Assembly: GCA_903903635.1 (NCBI GenBank)
Contig: CAIUZK010000268.1
Coordinates: forward strand, 51,117-115,116
Length of the DNA: 64,000 bases
Direction: 5' to 3'
Origin: an uncultured Bacteroidota bacterium
Lineage (GTDB): Bacteria; Bacteroidota; Bacteroidia; Chitinophagales; Chitinophagaceae
In this document: in pieces, positions 14,715-24,324 of the stretch
Layout: each line of letters opens with the position of its first letter
Numbering within the stretch: the stretch's first letter is position 1
Made by a program: the position numbers and the translations under genes
The notes under the pieces: generated by a model
What the model saw: only the letters and a program-made list of their open reading frames with translations
Told to the model about the DNA's origin: nothing
Database searches by the model: none

Positions 14715-16568
14715 TTATTTCTTGTTTATCCTTGGCGGGGTTTTTGCACGCTCTGCCTGAAGCTTTTGCATCTCCTCAAGTTTCTGAGACCACTTGGATG
14801 GGGTTGCCGGCTTGGTTTTATTTTCCTGCAGTTGGGCGTGTATCGCTTTTTCGTCAATAAAATACTTCTGTATTATAAATTGCTGTGCAATACTCAGCAG
14901 GTTGGAAAAAGTATAGTAAAAGGTAAGCGCCGCTGCCATTTTGTTAAATACGCCCATCAATATAATTGGGAAAATGAACGGCATATACTTCAGCATCGGA
15001 TTATTGGGATCCTGGGGAGTCATATTCCTGTTGTATATCGCCAGGAACATACTCGATGCGGTCATCATCAGGGTAAACAGACTCACGTGATTACCGTAAA
15101 CCGATGATAAAAAGGGCACATTGGTAGTCCAGCTCACAATACTATCATAGCACGAAAGATCATCGCACCACAGGAAGTGCTGCTGCCTGAATTCGATGAA
15201 GGACGGGAACATATAATACATGGATAGCAATATGGGCAACTGGAACAACATGGGCAGACATCCCCCCAGCGGATTCACTCCGGCAGAGCGGTATAGTTTC
15301 ATTTGCTCCATGCTGAACTTCTGCTGATCGTCTCCGATCTTCGCACGCAGCTCATCAAGCTCCGGCTTAAGCACGCGCATCTTGGCCGAAGATAAATAGC
15401 TTTTGTAGGTAAAGAACGATAAGATCAACCTGATAAAAATGGTCATCAGCATGATCACAATCGCATAGTTTTTCACAATACCCGAGAGGAAGTAGAATAT
15501 GGGTATCAGCGCCCATTTATTGATGTACTTCACAAAAGCCATGATACCATAACCCAGGGGCACCATTTCTTCAAGACCCAATTTATAGTTCTGTAAAGTG
15601 TGGTAGTCATTGGGGCCTATATACCATTTTAAAGAAGCAGTCTGCTCATTGCCGTTTTGCTTCATATTTATCTGCATGGCAGATTTGTTCTCGGCTATTA
15701 TATTGCTGTCCGTCGAATTACCTGAGTAAGTGATATCCAGCCTGGAGTAGCCTTCATCAGCTATCAGCACACTGCTGAAATACTGCTTTCTGAAACCAAC
15801 CCATGATGGTGCAAAATCGGCCTTTTGTGTTTTCTGCTCATTATTGATACTGAAATAATCATACTTGCCGTTTTTATCGCCAAAGTAAACCTGCAGCGAA
15901 CCACTACCCATTCTTTGCGTGGTAATATCCTTCTCGGTATGCAGGCCCGATATCTGCCAGTAAAGCGGCAGACTGTTGGCTGTAATGCCCGTCAGCACAA
16001 TGTTACAGCGCATCATATAATCATCGGCAGGAAGGGTATAAATGATGTCTATTTTTTTACCACTACCCAAGTCGGCCGTAAAGTCAACTGACTTATCACC
16101 ATTGGGTTCATCCTTTTTTACCGGTACAAAAAAGAGGTCGGCGGTCGATTTACCATTGTCTACAGGAAGTATGGCGCTAAACATATTGCCCTTGCCATTA
16201 AACATATAGAGTGGCTTCTGCCCGTATGTTTTATATCCCTTTATATTGGCTGCAACAGGAAATGCTCCCTTGCTGTTGAAATCCAGCGACAGTTTTTTGT
16301 TCTCCAGTGTTATTATTTCCAACTGGCCATGATAAGATGTAGGCTGAGATTTGATCAACGCCTCTGTAGCCGAATCCTTTACCGGTGTGGCTGCCGCCGT
16401 TACTGCCTTGCTGCTGTCGATTATTGTGCGCGGATGCGCAAGAGCATGAGTAATAGAATCTGCCCTCTTTTGTTCAAAATATATCTTCTGCTCGTGTTGG
16501 TTGTAAAACAAATACCCTATCAGCAACAGGGCCAAAAGTGAAAAACCAATAACTTGATTACGATCCAT
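14715..16568 (-). CDS. yidC: Membrane protein insertase YidC
   Basis: A 617-residue inner-membrane insertase that places proteins into the membrane alone or with SecYEG. The N-terminus MDRNQVIGFSLLALLLIGYL is the usual first membrane segment, followed by a large periplasmic beta domain (about 60-340) and the conserved insertase core from about 355 on, with MLMTIFIRLILSFFTYKSYL, QLPILLSMYYMFPSFIEFR and MFLAIYNRNMTPQDPNNPML. The tail is basic (PPRINKK), as expected for ribosome contact. Length is normal for Bacteroidota YidC. A -7 box TACCTTTG lies at 16589-16596, about 20 bases before the ATG. Confidence 0.96.
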   Translation of the reverse strand: MDRNQVIGFSLLALLLIGYLFYNQHEQKIYFEQKRADSITHALAHPRTIIDSSKAVTAAATPVKDSATEALIKSQPTSYHGQLEIITLENKKLSLDFNSKGAFPVAANIKGYKTYGQKPLYMFNGKGNMFSAILPVDNGKSTADLFFVPVKKDEPNGDKSVDFTADLGSGKKIDIIYTLPADDYMMRCNIVLTGITANSLPLYWQISGLHTEKDITTQRMGSGSLQVYFGDKNGKYDYFSINNEQKTQKADFAPSWVGFRKQYFSSVLIADEGYSRLDITYSGNSTDSNIIAENKSAMQINMKQNGNEQTASLKWYIGPNDYHTLQNYKLGLEEMVPLGYGIMAFVKYINKWALIPIFYFLSGIVKNYAIVIMLMTIFIRLILSFFTYKSYLSSAKMRVLKPELDELRAKIGDDQQKFSMEQMKLYRSAGVNPLGGCLPMLFQLPILLSMYYMFPSFIEFRQQHFLWCDDLSCYDSIVSWTTNVPFLSSVYGNHVSLFTLMMTASSMFLAIYNRNMTPQDPNNPMLKYMPFIFPIILMGVFNKMAAALTFYYTFSNLLSIAQQFIIQKYFIDEKAIHAQLQENKTKPATPSKWSQKLEEMQKLQAERAKTPPRINKK

Positions 16569-16588
16569 GAAATAGTAAAAATGAGGCG

Positions 16589-16596
16589 CAAAGGTA
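16589..16596 (-). promoter_or_regulatory. Promoter -7 box TACCTTTG for yidC
   Basis: Minus-strand TAnnTTTG followed by C, 20 bases from the yidC start. Confidence 0.65.
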
Positions 16597-16729
16597 GCGT
16601 ATTTAAGTTTATAAGGGCGCAGCCCCGCCGACTAATGATGTTAACTTACCGAAAAATCATCTTATATAATAAAATTACATTAATTAGCATCCCATTACCA
16701 AACTTACTATACTCACCACACAATATCTC

Positions 16730-17014
16730 TTATTTACCAGGAGCAACCTCCGACCGGCAATTAATCAGGTCGGTATCTTTTGCCAGTTTATCTATATGCT
16801 CCAGCATATCTTCTTCCTGGGGGTATTTTACCGCCAATTTATTGAATATACAGTCGCAGTAAGCTTTGGCCAGGGAGTCAGAATGAGCCCAGTTCCCTTT
16901 GGCTTCTTCGGTGCAGGCGGTAAAAAAAGCCCGCTTATCTTCTTCATTCCATTTCTCCTTGCATGAAGTAGTACAAATCAATAAGAACGCAAATATTAAG
17001 AATGGCTTCATCAT
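16730..17014 (-). CDS. Small Cys-containing lipoprotein
   Basis: A 94-residue protein with a lipoprotein signal MMKPFLIFAFLLICTTSC (C18). The mature part is helical and acidic with further cysteines (FTACTEEAKGN, AKAYCDCIFNKLA, DLINCRSEV), a spacing that suggests intramolecular disulfides in a small helical bundle. It lies 71 bases downstream of the HPRT gene on the same strand and may be the last gene of that operon. The family is not recognised. Confidence 0.75.
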   Translation of the reverse strand: MMKPFLIFAFLLICTTSCKEKWNEEDKRAFFTACTEEAKGNWAHSDSLAKAYCDCIFNKLAVKYPQEEDMLEHIDKLAKDTDLINCRSEVAPGK

Positions 17015-17085
17015 TTCCGGAAAAATTCAAACCTAAAGATAGAAAATGAAAATGGATAAGCATCCAACAAATTAATGACCGGATA

Positions 17086-17619
17086 CTAAACAAGCTGGTA
17101 CAATTCCGGCAGATTCCGGCCGTATCCATCAAAATCCAGGCCGTAACCTACTACAAACTTATCCTCAATTTCAAAACCAATGTAATCGGCTTTTACATCA
17201 TACTTCAATGCAACCGGCTTGGTAAGAAATGTGGCTATTGCAACAGAGGCTGGTTGCCGCTGATATATTTCGGGTAAAAATGCATGTAGCGTTTTTCCGG
17301 TATCAATGATATCCTCCACTATAATGAGATGCCTTCCCGCAAGATTCTCTTCGAGACCGATGGCGGTAACCACATTTCCCGTTGAAGTGGTTCCTTTATA
17401 TGATGCAAGTTTAATAAATGATATTTCAGCCGGAACATTAACTTCCCTGACTAGGTCGGCTGCAAAAATAAATGAGCCGTTGAGAATGCCCAGGAACAAA
17501 GGGTTTTTATCCCGGTAAGCGCTGCTGATCTGCGCCGCAAGCGATGCGATTCTTTCAGAAATGGCTTCCCTGCTTATGAATGGTGCAAATACTTTGTCAT
17601 GTATAGTTACTGTAGCCAT
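17086..17619 (-). CDS. hpt: Hypoxanthine phosphoribosyltransferase
   Basis: A 177-residue purine salvage enzyme that joins hypoxanthine or guanine to PRPP. The PRPP motif IIVEDIIDTGKTLH (VEDIIDTGKT at 101-110) is intact; LNGSFIFAADL is the loop preceding the base site; KADYIGFEIEDKFVVGYGLD is the family C-terminal block. Cytoplasmic. The ATG at 17619 is 4 bases after the stop of the upstream glucosaminidase/LysM gene, so the two are co-transcribed, an odd functional pairing probably explained by operon position only. Confidence 0.95.
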   Translation of the reverse strand: MATVTIHDKVFAPFISREAISERIASLAAQISSAYRDKNPLFLGILNGSFIFAADLVREVNVPAEISFIKLASYKGTTSTGNVVTAIGLEENLAGRHLIIVEDIIDTGKTLHAFLPEIYQRQPASVAIATFLTKPVALKYDVKADYIGFEIEDKFVVGYGLDFDGYGRNLPELYQLV

Positions 17620-17623
17620 TTAT

Positions 17624-19507
17624 CTATTCTTTTACCTGCAGGGTTTGCCCTATCTTAATCTGCCCATCCTCCAGATTATTCATATCAAGGAGTTGAGGCA
17701 ATGTAAGATTGTTGTTTTTAGCAATGGAAAATGCCGTATCACCCTTCTTAACTGTATAGAATTTACTCTGGCTCCCACTGGCTGGCTTTCCTGCTGCATT
17801 AACTACAGGCCTGTTTACCGCAATGCTATCAACTTTTGAAATTGCAGGTGTGGCAATCACAGGCCGTACCGATTTTACTTCAGGTGCAGTCTGTGCATTG
17901 GTTAAAACTACCTTCTGCTGAAAGCGGGCAACCGCTGTATCGCTCTTTACAACAGACTGAGCGGCAATTAAAACTTTAACGGTTGGTTGGATAGGTTCAG
18001 CAGGCAAATTATCCTTAACTACAATTTTAGGCCTGGCTGTATCTGCAAAGGTGGTAGGCTTGCCTTTCTTTATTTCAATATAGTCAGAATTCCTGGCTGG
18101 CGCCTTATCATCAGACAAAACGATCATATTACGGTTATGCGCTGACATCTGACCAACAATTGTTGCTGGTTTTGTATGGGCCGACGACTGAAGTTCAAGT
18201 ATAGTTCCCGGTACAGGCTCTTCATTAGGATTCAGCAAATTCAATTCTCTTACCACCCTCAGTTGCATGCCCTCAGTTTGTGCAGCCATGAACAGGCTCT
18301 CACCATCCCTGACAATGTGTTGCGAATTGGTTCCCCTTGTGAGTTTCCTTTCCAGGTACACATACATATTATAGGGCAAAGGGCCATCTGTAAGATCGTT
18401 TATCAACAATAACTGAGGATAACTGATCTTGTATTTCATGGCATAGGCCAGCAGCATTTCATCCTTAAAAGCATAAAATGCCTTCAACCCGTTCACCATT
18501 ACAATCCTGCTCTCTTCAACCGAACTCTTCTCACTGGAAATAGTTTCCGATTCTGCTTTTACTACAGGCAATTCATTGGTAACTACAGGGCGTTTCACTA
18601 CAGTTTTAATGCTGTCGGCACGTACAACAGGTTTTACCACAGGCGCTGACACAGCATTTACACGAGCTACTGTATTATACATTGTATCAGCATGAAGCGG
18701 CTGATGGGTTAGTGCGGGCACATTTGTCTTGATAGCAGCAACAGGCGCTTGCTTAACACTATCATGATGACCTGCAACTTTATCAGCAATAAGAGTCGTG
18801 GTAGTGGCTGCAACTACCGGTTTTTTTGATGCCGCTTCTGTAGCCACAGGCGCCGGATGCGGGTAGTTAGGATTACTTAATGATAATGCCTGATTACTAT
18901 TCATGGTAATACTAGTCACTGAATCAGCGCCCGGCCGCTTATCCGAAATGGCATCTGTTAATTGATCTATTGTAAGCGAACTGTCGAATGCGGTCAGTGT
19001 ATAAGATTGCAACTTAAAATCTTCAATTATCCTGATCAGGTTTTGGGCATATTGCGGACTGGTAGCATATCCGCATTTTTTAAGGCATTTTGCCCATCCG
19101 GCATAATCAGTAGGTTGAATGGAGAATAAGGGTGCATACCTCGGATTTTTCCTCAGCAATTCCGAATGGTCCCTGAATGATTCTGCCGCGCAGGAATAAC
19201 TTTTAAAACATTCATCAGGTGCATCATCTGTATGCGAAAATGAGGGTCCCTGGTATCCGTTTTTACATTTTATTCCAAAGTGATTATTGGCGGCAGTCAT
19301 CAGTTCACTGATACCCGCCTCGGTTTCCAGTATACCCTGCCCAAGGGTTATGGATGCGGGGATACCCGACTTTTTTTGTTCCAGTATGGCCAATGTAGCG
19401 TACTGGTCAACATACTTCCTTGCCCTTGCACTATAACTGTCCTGCGCAAGTGTACTTGTAGCTACAAGCAACATCAGGCTTAAACAGTAAACTATATATT
19501 TCCTCAT
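17624..19507 (-). CDS. Secreted glucosaminidase with LysM domains
   Basis: A 627-residue exported protein. After a Sec signal peptide (to about LAQ, residue 22) comes a mannosyl-glycoprotein endo-beta-N-acetylglucosaminidase (GH73-like) domain, about 30-190, with the likely catalytic Glu61 in QGILETEAG and the conserved block NNHFGIKCKNGYQGPSF. A Val/Thr/Pro-rich low-complexity linker (about 210-330) follows, then one LysM-like repeat at about 385-430 (RDGESLFMAAQTEG) and one clear LysM at 582-627 (YTVKKGDTAFSIAKNNNLTL). It probably cleaves peptidoglycan glycan strands in cell-wall remodelling. First gene of an operon with hpt. Confidence 0.92.
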   Translation of the reverse strand: MRKYIVYCLSLMLLVATSTLAQDSYSARARKYVDQYATLAILEQKKSGIPASITLGQGILETEAGISELMTAANNHFGIKCKNGYQGPSFSHTDDAPDECFKSYSCAAESFRDHSELLRKNPRYAPLFSIQPTDYAGWAKCLKKCGYATSPQYAQNLIRIIEDFKLQSYTLTAFDSSLTIDQLTDAISDKRPGADSVTSITMNSNQALSLSNPNYPHPAPVATEAASKKPVVAATTTTLIADKVAGHHDSVKQAPVAAIKTNVPALTHQPLHADTMYNTVARVNAVSAPVVKPVVRADSIKTVVKRPVVTNELPVVKAESETISSEKSSVEESRIVMVNGLKAFYAFKDEMLLAYAMKYKISYPQLLLINDLTDGPLPYNMYVYLERKLTRGTNSQHIVRDGESLFMAAQTEGMQLRVVRELNLLNPNEEPVPGTILELQSSAHTKPATIVGQMSAHNRNMIVLSDDKAPARNSDYIEIKKGKPTTFADTARPKIVVKDNLPAEPIQPTVKVLIAAQSVVKSDTAVARFQQKVVLTNAQTAPEVKSVRPVIATPAISKVDSIAVNRPVVNAAGKPASGSQSKFYTVKKGDTAFSIAKNNNLTLPQLLDMNNLEDGQIKIGQTLQVKE

Positions 19508-19544
19508 TTACAATGATTTAAAATATTATGGTGCAATGGATATG

Positions 19545-19552
19545 CAAAAGTA
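19545..19552 (-). promoter_or_regulatory. Promoter -7 box TACTTTTG
   Basis: Minus-strand match to TAnnTTTG followed by C, 37 bases before the glucosaminidase/LysM start; likely promoter of that gene and hpt. Confidence 0.6.
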
Positions 19553-19703
19553 CGCATCTATTGTCGCATTTACTGTTAAGGAACCGCAAAAGTGACCTTG
19601 CAGCAGGCATTCGCACGCTCAAAATACTTTGCATACGCCTGCTATCCTTTCATGCAACGATACCTGCACTAAGCCACTTTCAAATTATCTTCTGTTCATT
19701 GTT

Positions 19704-19737
19704 TTTGCAGAGAATACCCTTTTTATAGTTAAATTTG
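19704..19737 (+). promoter_or_regulatory. Promoter TTTG-N22-TAAATTTG
   Basis: TAAATTTG at 19730-19737 with TTTG at 19704-19707. It supports the TTG start at 19760 of the phosphodiester glycosidase gene. Confidence 0.55.
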
Positions 19738-19759
19738 ATCATACTCAAAAAAAATCTGC

Positions 19760-20536
19760 TTGCCGGTATCCACTTTTCATACAAAATTGCTTGCGGCCAT
19801 CCTGACTGTTTTTTTGTTCCCGGTTTTCACTAACGGACAAACAAAAACGGCTCATGCCAGCAACCATAATTCATACACGGCTACTTACAATGGTCATTCA
19901 TTCGATGTTTTCAGCGTGTCCTACCCATCGGAGAAAGTTCAGATGTTCTGGAAAAACAAACACAACCAGAAGCTGACCAGCCTTGGCCGCCTGAGGTCTT
20001 TTGTTGAAAGTGAAGGGCATCATCTGCTTTTTGCAACTAATGCCGGGATGTATATGGAAGACAATTCACCGCTGGGATTATATATTGAAAACGGCAGGCA
20101 ATACCAGAAAATAAACCTTGGTCATAGCCATAGCGGCAATTTCTACATGCAGCCCAATGGAATCTTTATTATCACAAAAGACAAAGCAACCATTATCCCT
20201 TCAAAAGACTATAAAGCGCTAAAAGAAAAGGTACTGTTTGCAACCCAGTCAGGACCCATGCTGGTAATTGATGGAACGATCAATAGTAATTTCACCAATG
20301 GCTCTGCCAATATCAATATCAGGAGTGGTGTGGGCATAACCAGCGATGGCGCGATTGTTTTTGCTATCTCCGATGGCTTTGTAAATTTCTACGATTTCGC
20401 CATGATGTTCAAAACTACTTTGAAATGTAACAATGCCTTATTTCTGGATGGCTCAATTTCTCAAATGTATTTACCCGAACTGAAAAGATTTGACACCGGC
20501 GGCAACTTCGGAGCTATGATAGGCGTGATGAAATAA
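19760..20536 (+). CDS. Exported phosphodiester glycosidase (NAGPA/DUF2233-like)
   Basis: A 258-residue secreted protein with a signal peptide ending FTNGQ. The mature sequence matches the phosphodiester glycosidase family: FATNAGMYMEDNSPLGLYIENG, the NFYMQPNGIFIIT block, QSGPMLVIDG, and NALFLDGSISQMY near the end followed by FGAMIGV. The family includes the human uncovering enzyme and bacterial sugar-phosphodiester hydrolases. There is no ATG before residue 90, so initiation must be at a TTG: 19760, or 19787 which would give a shorter signal peptide. It stands between divergent and convergent neighbours as a single gene. Confidence 0.88.
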   Translation: MPVSTFHTKLLAAILTVFLFPVFTNGQTKTAHASNHNSYTATYNGHSFDVFSVSYPSEKVQMFWKNKHNQKLTSLGRLRSFVESEGHHLLFATNAGMYMEDNSPLGLYIENGRQYQKINLGHSHSGNFYMQPNGIFIITKDKATIIPSKDYKALKEKVLFATQSGPMLVIDGTINSNFTNGSANINIRSGVGITSDGAIVFAISDGFVNFYDFAMMFKTTLKCNNALFLDGSISQMYLPELKRFDTGGNFGAMIGVMK

Positions 20537-20588
20537 AATAATGAAGAAGAATACACCTTGAGCCCCTATACACCAGTATAAACTAATA

Positions 20589-21239
20589 CTACCCCAGCTT
20601 CCGCATTATCATCAATCCATCACGCACCGGTAGCAGCATATGCTCCACCCTGCTATCTGTTTTTACTTTTTTATTGAACCTACTTATTGCACGGGCATTC
20701 TTGCTTTGTTCTGATTCCGGCAATACCACCTCGCCATCATAAAGTACATTATCTGCAATAATGAATCCTCCGGCAGGTACTTTATCTATTACAAGGTCAA
20801 AATACAATTCATAATTCAGCTTATCGGCGTCAATAAAAACCAGATCAAATTTTTCATCCAATGACTGAATAATTTCTGCCGCCACTCCTGTATGCAGGAT
20901 TATTTTTTCAGTTAGCCCGGCCTCCGAAATGTACTTTGCTGCTATATCATGCAATTCTTCATCAATCTCAATTGTATGCAATTTCCCTCCCTGTTGCAAT
21001 CCTTGTGCCAGGCAAATTGCCGAATACCCGGTAAAGGTGCCTATTTCCAAAACACATTGAGGTCGAACCATATAACTCAACACCTGTAATAGCGCTCCCT
21101 GCAAATGCCCGGATAGCATAATAGCATCGCCTCTTTTCAAATTTGTCTCCCGATTCAGTGCAGCCAATACAGGCGATTCTTCGGATATAAACCCGGCAAC
21201 GTATTCCTCAATAGGTTTCGACAAAAGTGATGTGGTCAT
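20589..21239 (-). CDS. Class I SAM-dependent O-methyltransferase
   Basis: A 216-residue catechol-type O-methyltransferase. SAM-binding motif VLEIGTFTGYSAICLA (about 83-98), acidic residue in LHTIEIDEEL, metal/catalytic block FDLVFIDADKLNYELYFD, and ADNVLYDGEV are all present, as in the caffeoyl-CoA/COMT-like family. It is soluble and of normal length. The next gene on the same strand (LOG) is 42 bases upstream, so the two may share a transcript. The acceptor substrate cannot be read from the sequence. Confidence 0.93.
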   Translation of the reverse strand: MTTSLLSKPIEEYVAGFISEESPVLAALNRETNLKRGDAIMLSGHLQGALLQVLSYMVRPQCVLEIGTFTGYSAICLAQGLQQGGKLHTIEIDEELHDIAAKYISEAGLTEKIILHTGVAAEIIQSLDEKFDLVFIDADKLNYELYFDLVIDKVPAGGFIIADNVLYDGEVVLPESEQSKNARAISRFNKKVKTDSRVEHMLLPVRDGLMIMRKLG

Positions 21240-21281
21240 GAATATATTTTGGCTGATTATTTACTAAAAAAAGTATTAAGC

Positions 21282-21998
21282 TTAGAAATTAGGCTGTAGT
21301 TTATTGTGTGTATAAAACTCCCTGATATAGGAAACCACCTCATCTGCAGTATCAAAGATCTTGATCATTTCCAGGTCACCGGGGCTGATGTTATTTTCTT
21401 CATCCTGCATAGTCTCCTGCATCCATTTGAAAAGCCCGCTCCAATAAGTTGTACCTATACAAATCATAGGAGTTTGGGTGAATTTCCGGGTCTGTATCAA
21501 AGTAGCTACTTCAAAAAACTCATCCATGGTTCCCCAGCCACCGGGCATCATAACAAAGCCCTGGGAATACTTTGTAAACATAACCTTACGCACAAAGAAG
21601 TAATCAAAATTCATTGAGGTATCCCTGTCAATATAGGGATTACTTGTTTGCTCAAATGGCAAAGCGATATTCAACCCTACCGACCGGCCCTGAGCCTGCC
21701 CTGCACCTTTATTGGCGGCCTCCATTATTCCCGGACCACCACCGGTAATAATCCCAAACCCTTCCTCAGCAAGCCTCTTTGCAATTTCCCGGGCCAGTTC
21801 ATAATATTTATTTCCAGGCTTGGTGCGTGCCGAACCAAATATGGATATGCAGGGGCCTATCTTGGCCAGGGTTTCAAAACCCTGCACAAACTCTGCCATT
21901 ATTTTAAATATCTGCCAGCTACTATGGGCTTTTGTTTCGGTCCAGTCGCGAAGCTTTATATTGGTTATTTGGTTATTCATCATGTTTTTTTGATCCAT
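21282..21998 (-). CDS. LOG-family nucleotide 5'-monophosphate phosphoribohydrolase
   Basis: A 238-residue Rossmann-fold protein of the LOG (lysine decarboxylase-like, TIGR00730) family. SIFGSARTKPGNKYYELA, TGGGPGIMEAANKGA and the signature PGGWGTMDEFFE are present; the last two form the nucleotide-binding and catalytic site. Family members release the free base from cytokinin- or purine-type nucleoside monophosphates. Start alternatives are M1 (21998) and the Met pair at residues 6-7. It lies 40 bases downstream of the symporter gene. Confidence 0.93.
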   Translation of the reverse strand: MDQKNMMNNQITNIKLRDWTETKAHSSWQIFKIMAEFVQGFETLAKIGPCISIFGSARTKPGNKYYELAREIAKRLAEEGFGIITGGGPGIMEAANKGAGQAQGRSVGLNIALPFEQTSNPYIDRDTSMNFDYFFVRKVMFTKYSQGFVMMPGGWGTMDEFFEVATLIQTRKFTQTPMICIGTTYWSGLFKWMQETMQDEENNISPGDLEMIKIFDTADEVVSYIREFYTHNKLQPNF

Positions 21999-22038
21999 TT
22001 TTTTAAGTTCCTTTATTAGTTCTTTCCTCCTATGCCTG

Positions 22039-23565
22039 CTAATCAGTTGCTGTTATAGCGGTATTGCCTTTTTTAGATGTCAGGTATAACAATAAAAACG
22101 TCAGCCCTGCATTTATAATCAATAGTTCAGTTCCTATGCTATAGCCGTTGAGCCATGCAGTATCATGTTGTTTCAGTATATAGCACACTACAGGGGCTGC
22201 AATACATACTATCGGAACCAATTCATTTTTAACACGCCTGGCAGTAAAAATACCAAAAGTAAACAGCGCAAGTAAGGGTCCATATGTATAGCCAGCCACT
22301 ACCAGCAGCACCTGTATCAGCGATCCGTTATCTACCGACCTGAAGACAAACACACATACCAGAAATATAAGTGCAAAAGCATTATGCACGATCAGCCGGG
22401 TACGTTTTTGCGCCTCCTCGGTCATACCCTGCTGCCGTCTTATGCCCAGTATATCTATGCAGAACGAAGAAGTAAGCGCGGTAAGCGCGCCATCGGCACT
22501 GGGAAACAAAGCCGATATAAGCCCGATAATAAAAATGATACTGATAAATGGAGGCATATAATGAAATGCCAGTATTGGAAAAATGTCATCGCCTATTATG
22601 TTCTTGCCATCCAGTATAAATTGCAACTGATCTTTCCCGTTTACCATTATATGCTGAAAAACGCCGCCCTTGCTGGCCGCATACAGGTAAAGTAATCCAC
22701 CCAGCGATAAAAAAATGAAGACTACCAGCACCTGCAGAAAACTAAGTGTCAACATATTTTTCCTTGAATCTTTCAGATTACTGACGCTAATGTTTTTCTG
22801 CATCATTTCCTGGTCAAGGCCAGTCATGGCAATGGTAATAAACGCGCCTCCCAGCAATTGTTTCAGAAAGAAACCCGGACTCCTGGGATCTGTTTGTATC
22901 AGACGGGTATAACCCTTTTCTTTCATTGCCAGCCATGCACTGCCGAGGTCGTAATGCAGGGAATGAATGATGTAACCCACACATACCACCAGCGCCAGCA
23001 ACATAAAAGTTGTCTGAAGCGTGTCAGTCCATACTATTGTTTTTACCCCTCCTCTGAAGGTGTACAGCAATATCAACCCAAGTATTACAACAGCAGTAAC
23101 TTCGAAGGGAATACCTATATCATTAAGCACAAATTTCTCCAATACCTTAATTACCAGGTACAAACGCAATGTAGCGCCCAGTGTTCTCGACAAAATAAAA
23201 AACAAAGCGCCGGTCTTGTAAGAGGTCATTCCCAGCCGGCCTTCGAGATAGGTGTATATTGAAGTGAGTTTAAGCTTATAATACAATGGAAGTAGAATAA
23301 AGGCAACTGCAAAATACCCCAGCCAATAGCCTATTACCACCTGGAAATAATCGAACCCCGCTTTACCCACTGTACCCGGTACCGAAATAAAGGTCATACC
23401 CGACAACGAGGTACCGATCATGCCAAACGCTACAAGCCACCATTTGCTGTTGCGGTTGCCAATAAAAAAAGACTCATTGTTGGAATGCCTGGAAGTATAA
23501 AAGGCAATTCCCAGCAATACTGAGAAATAAACAAGAATAATAGAAAGCAATATCGCTGAACTCAT
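22039..23565 (-). CDS. Sodium:solute symporter (SSS family)
   Basis: A 508-residue inner-membrane transporter with about 13 hydrophobic segments. The start ILLSIILVYFSVLLGIAFYTSR, then RNSKWWLVAFGMIGTSLSGMTFISVPG, is the classical first SSS block containing Na+-site residues; SRTLGATLRLYLV and GLISALFPSADGALTALTSS are further family motifs. The solute cannot be predicted. Its gene precedes the LOG and O-methyltransferase genes with gaps of about 40 bases, so it may head a three-gene transcript. Confidence 0.92.
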   Translation of the reverse strand: MSSAILLSIILVYFSVLLGIAFYTSRHSNNESFFIGNRNSKWWLVAFGMIGTSLSGMTFISVPGTVGKAGFDYFQVVIGYWLGYFAVAFILLPLYYKLKLTSIYTYLEGRLGMTSYKTGALFFILSRTLGATLRLYLVIKVLEKFVLNDIGIPFEVTAVVILGLILLYTFRGGVKTIVWTDTLQTTFMLLALVVCVGYIIHSLHYDLGSAWLAMKEKGYTRLIQTDPRSPGFFLKQLLGGAFITIAMTGLDQEMMQKNISVSNLKDSRKNMLTLSFLQVLVVFIFLSLGGLLYLYAASKGGVFQHIMVNGKDQLQFILDGKNIIGDDIFPILAFHYMPPFISIIFIIGLISALFPSADGALTALTSSFCIDILGIRRQQGMTEEAQKRTRLIVHNAFALIFLVCVFVFRSVDNGSLIQVLLVVAGYTYGPLLALFTFGIFTARRVKNELVPIVCIAAPVVCYILKQHDTAWLNGYSIGTELLIINAGLTFLLLYLTSKKGNTAITATD

Positions 23566-23624
23566 GTATCAAAACAAAAAAGCATTGCCATAAATGACAA
23601 TGCCTGCAAATTAATTTTTTTAAA

Positions 23625-24251
23625 TCAAAGTCCTGCGCAAACACCCGCATTAAAAATTAATGGTTGTCCGGCATATGGGCTATTTGGCTGTCCTAATACC
23701 TCATGCTGTATTTGTCCGAACATGGATACCCTGCCACCTATCGGCTGTTTCATACCTATACCAAACAGCAGGGATTGGGCACTTATACTTTCTTTTATTG
23801 TATAATATTGATTGGAGTTATAATCAAAGCCCGGATAATTACCGGAAATGATATCATACTCAAAATTGCATGTCAAAAATATGTTCCGGTAAACAAAATA
23901 CCTTGCCCAAACGTTTGGATAAATAAGATTGCCTTTTTTATAAACAGTTGTGTAAGTGGTCGACATGTCATAATCGGGCAGCTTAAAATATAAATAACCA
24001 ACACCCAGGCCCGCCGAAAACTGGTCGGTAATACGATAACCTATTATTGGAGATACCCCTGCTACTATCCAGTCTGTCCCGAAATCAAGACTTAACCCAC
24101 CACCCAGTATCAATTTGTCGGGATCATAACCTGTTTTCTTTTTAACTACTTTCTTATGGTAGCCGGGTTTTCCCGAACTGGTATACACATCCTGAGCCGA
24201 AGCTAAGTTTATACCCGTAAAAACCAATATAACCCAGACAATGTGTTTCAT
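23625..24251 (-). CDS. Outer-membrane beta-barrel-like protein
   Basis: A 208-residue exported protein with signal peptide ending LASAQ and a basic segment (KKVVKKKTG) right after it. The rest alternates hydrophobic and polar residues with Gly and Tyr at turns (for example KLILGGGLSLDFGTDWIVAG, GYRITDQFSAGLGVGYLYF) and ends in Leu, as expected for a small eight- to ten-strand barrel. No enzymatic motif. It lies 59 bases upstream of the symporter start on the same strand, so co-expression is possible but unproven. Confidence 0.8.
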   Translation of the reverse strand: MKHIVWVILVFTGINLASAQDVYTSSGKPGYHKKVVKKKTGYDPDKLILGGGLSLDFGTDWIVAGVSPIIGYRITDQFSAGLGVGYLYFKLPDYDMSTTYTTVYKKGNLIYPNVWARYFVYRNIFLTCNFEYDIISGNYPGFDYNSNQYYTIKESISAQSLLFGIGMKQPIGGRVSMFGQIQHEVLGQPNSPYAGQPLIFNAGVCAGL

Positions 24252-24324
24252 AAGATAAATTTCTAATTACGAAGTTAGCATAAAATAATATTCCAAAGCC
24301 GGATTACCATAATTTAGGCATTTG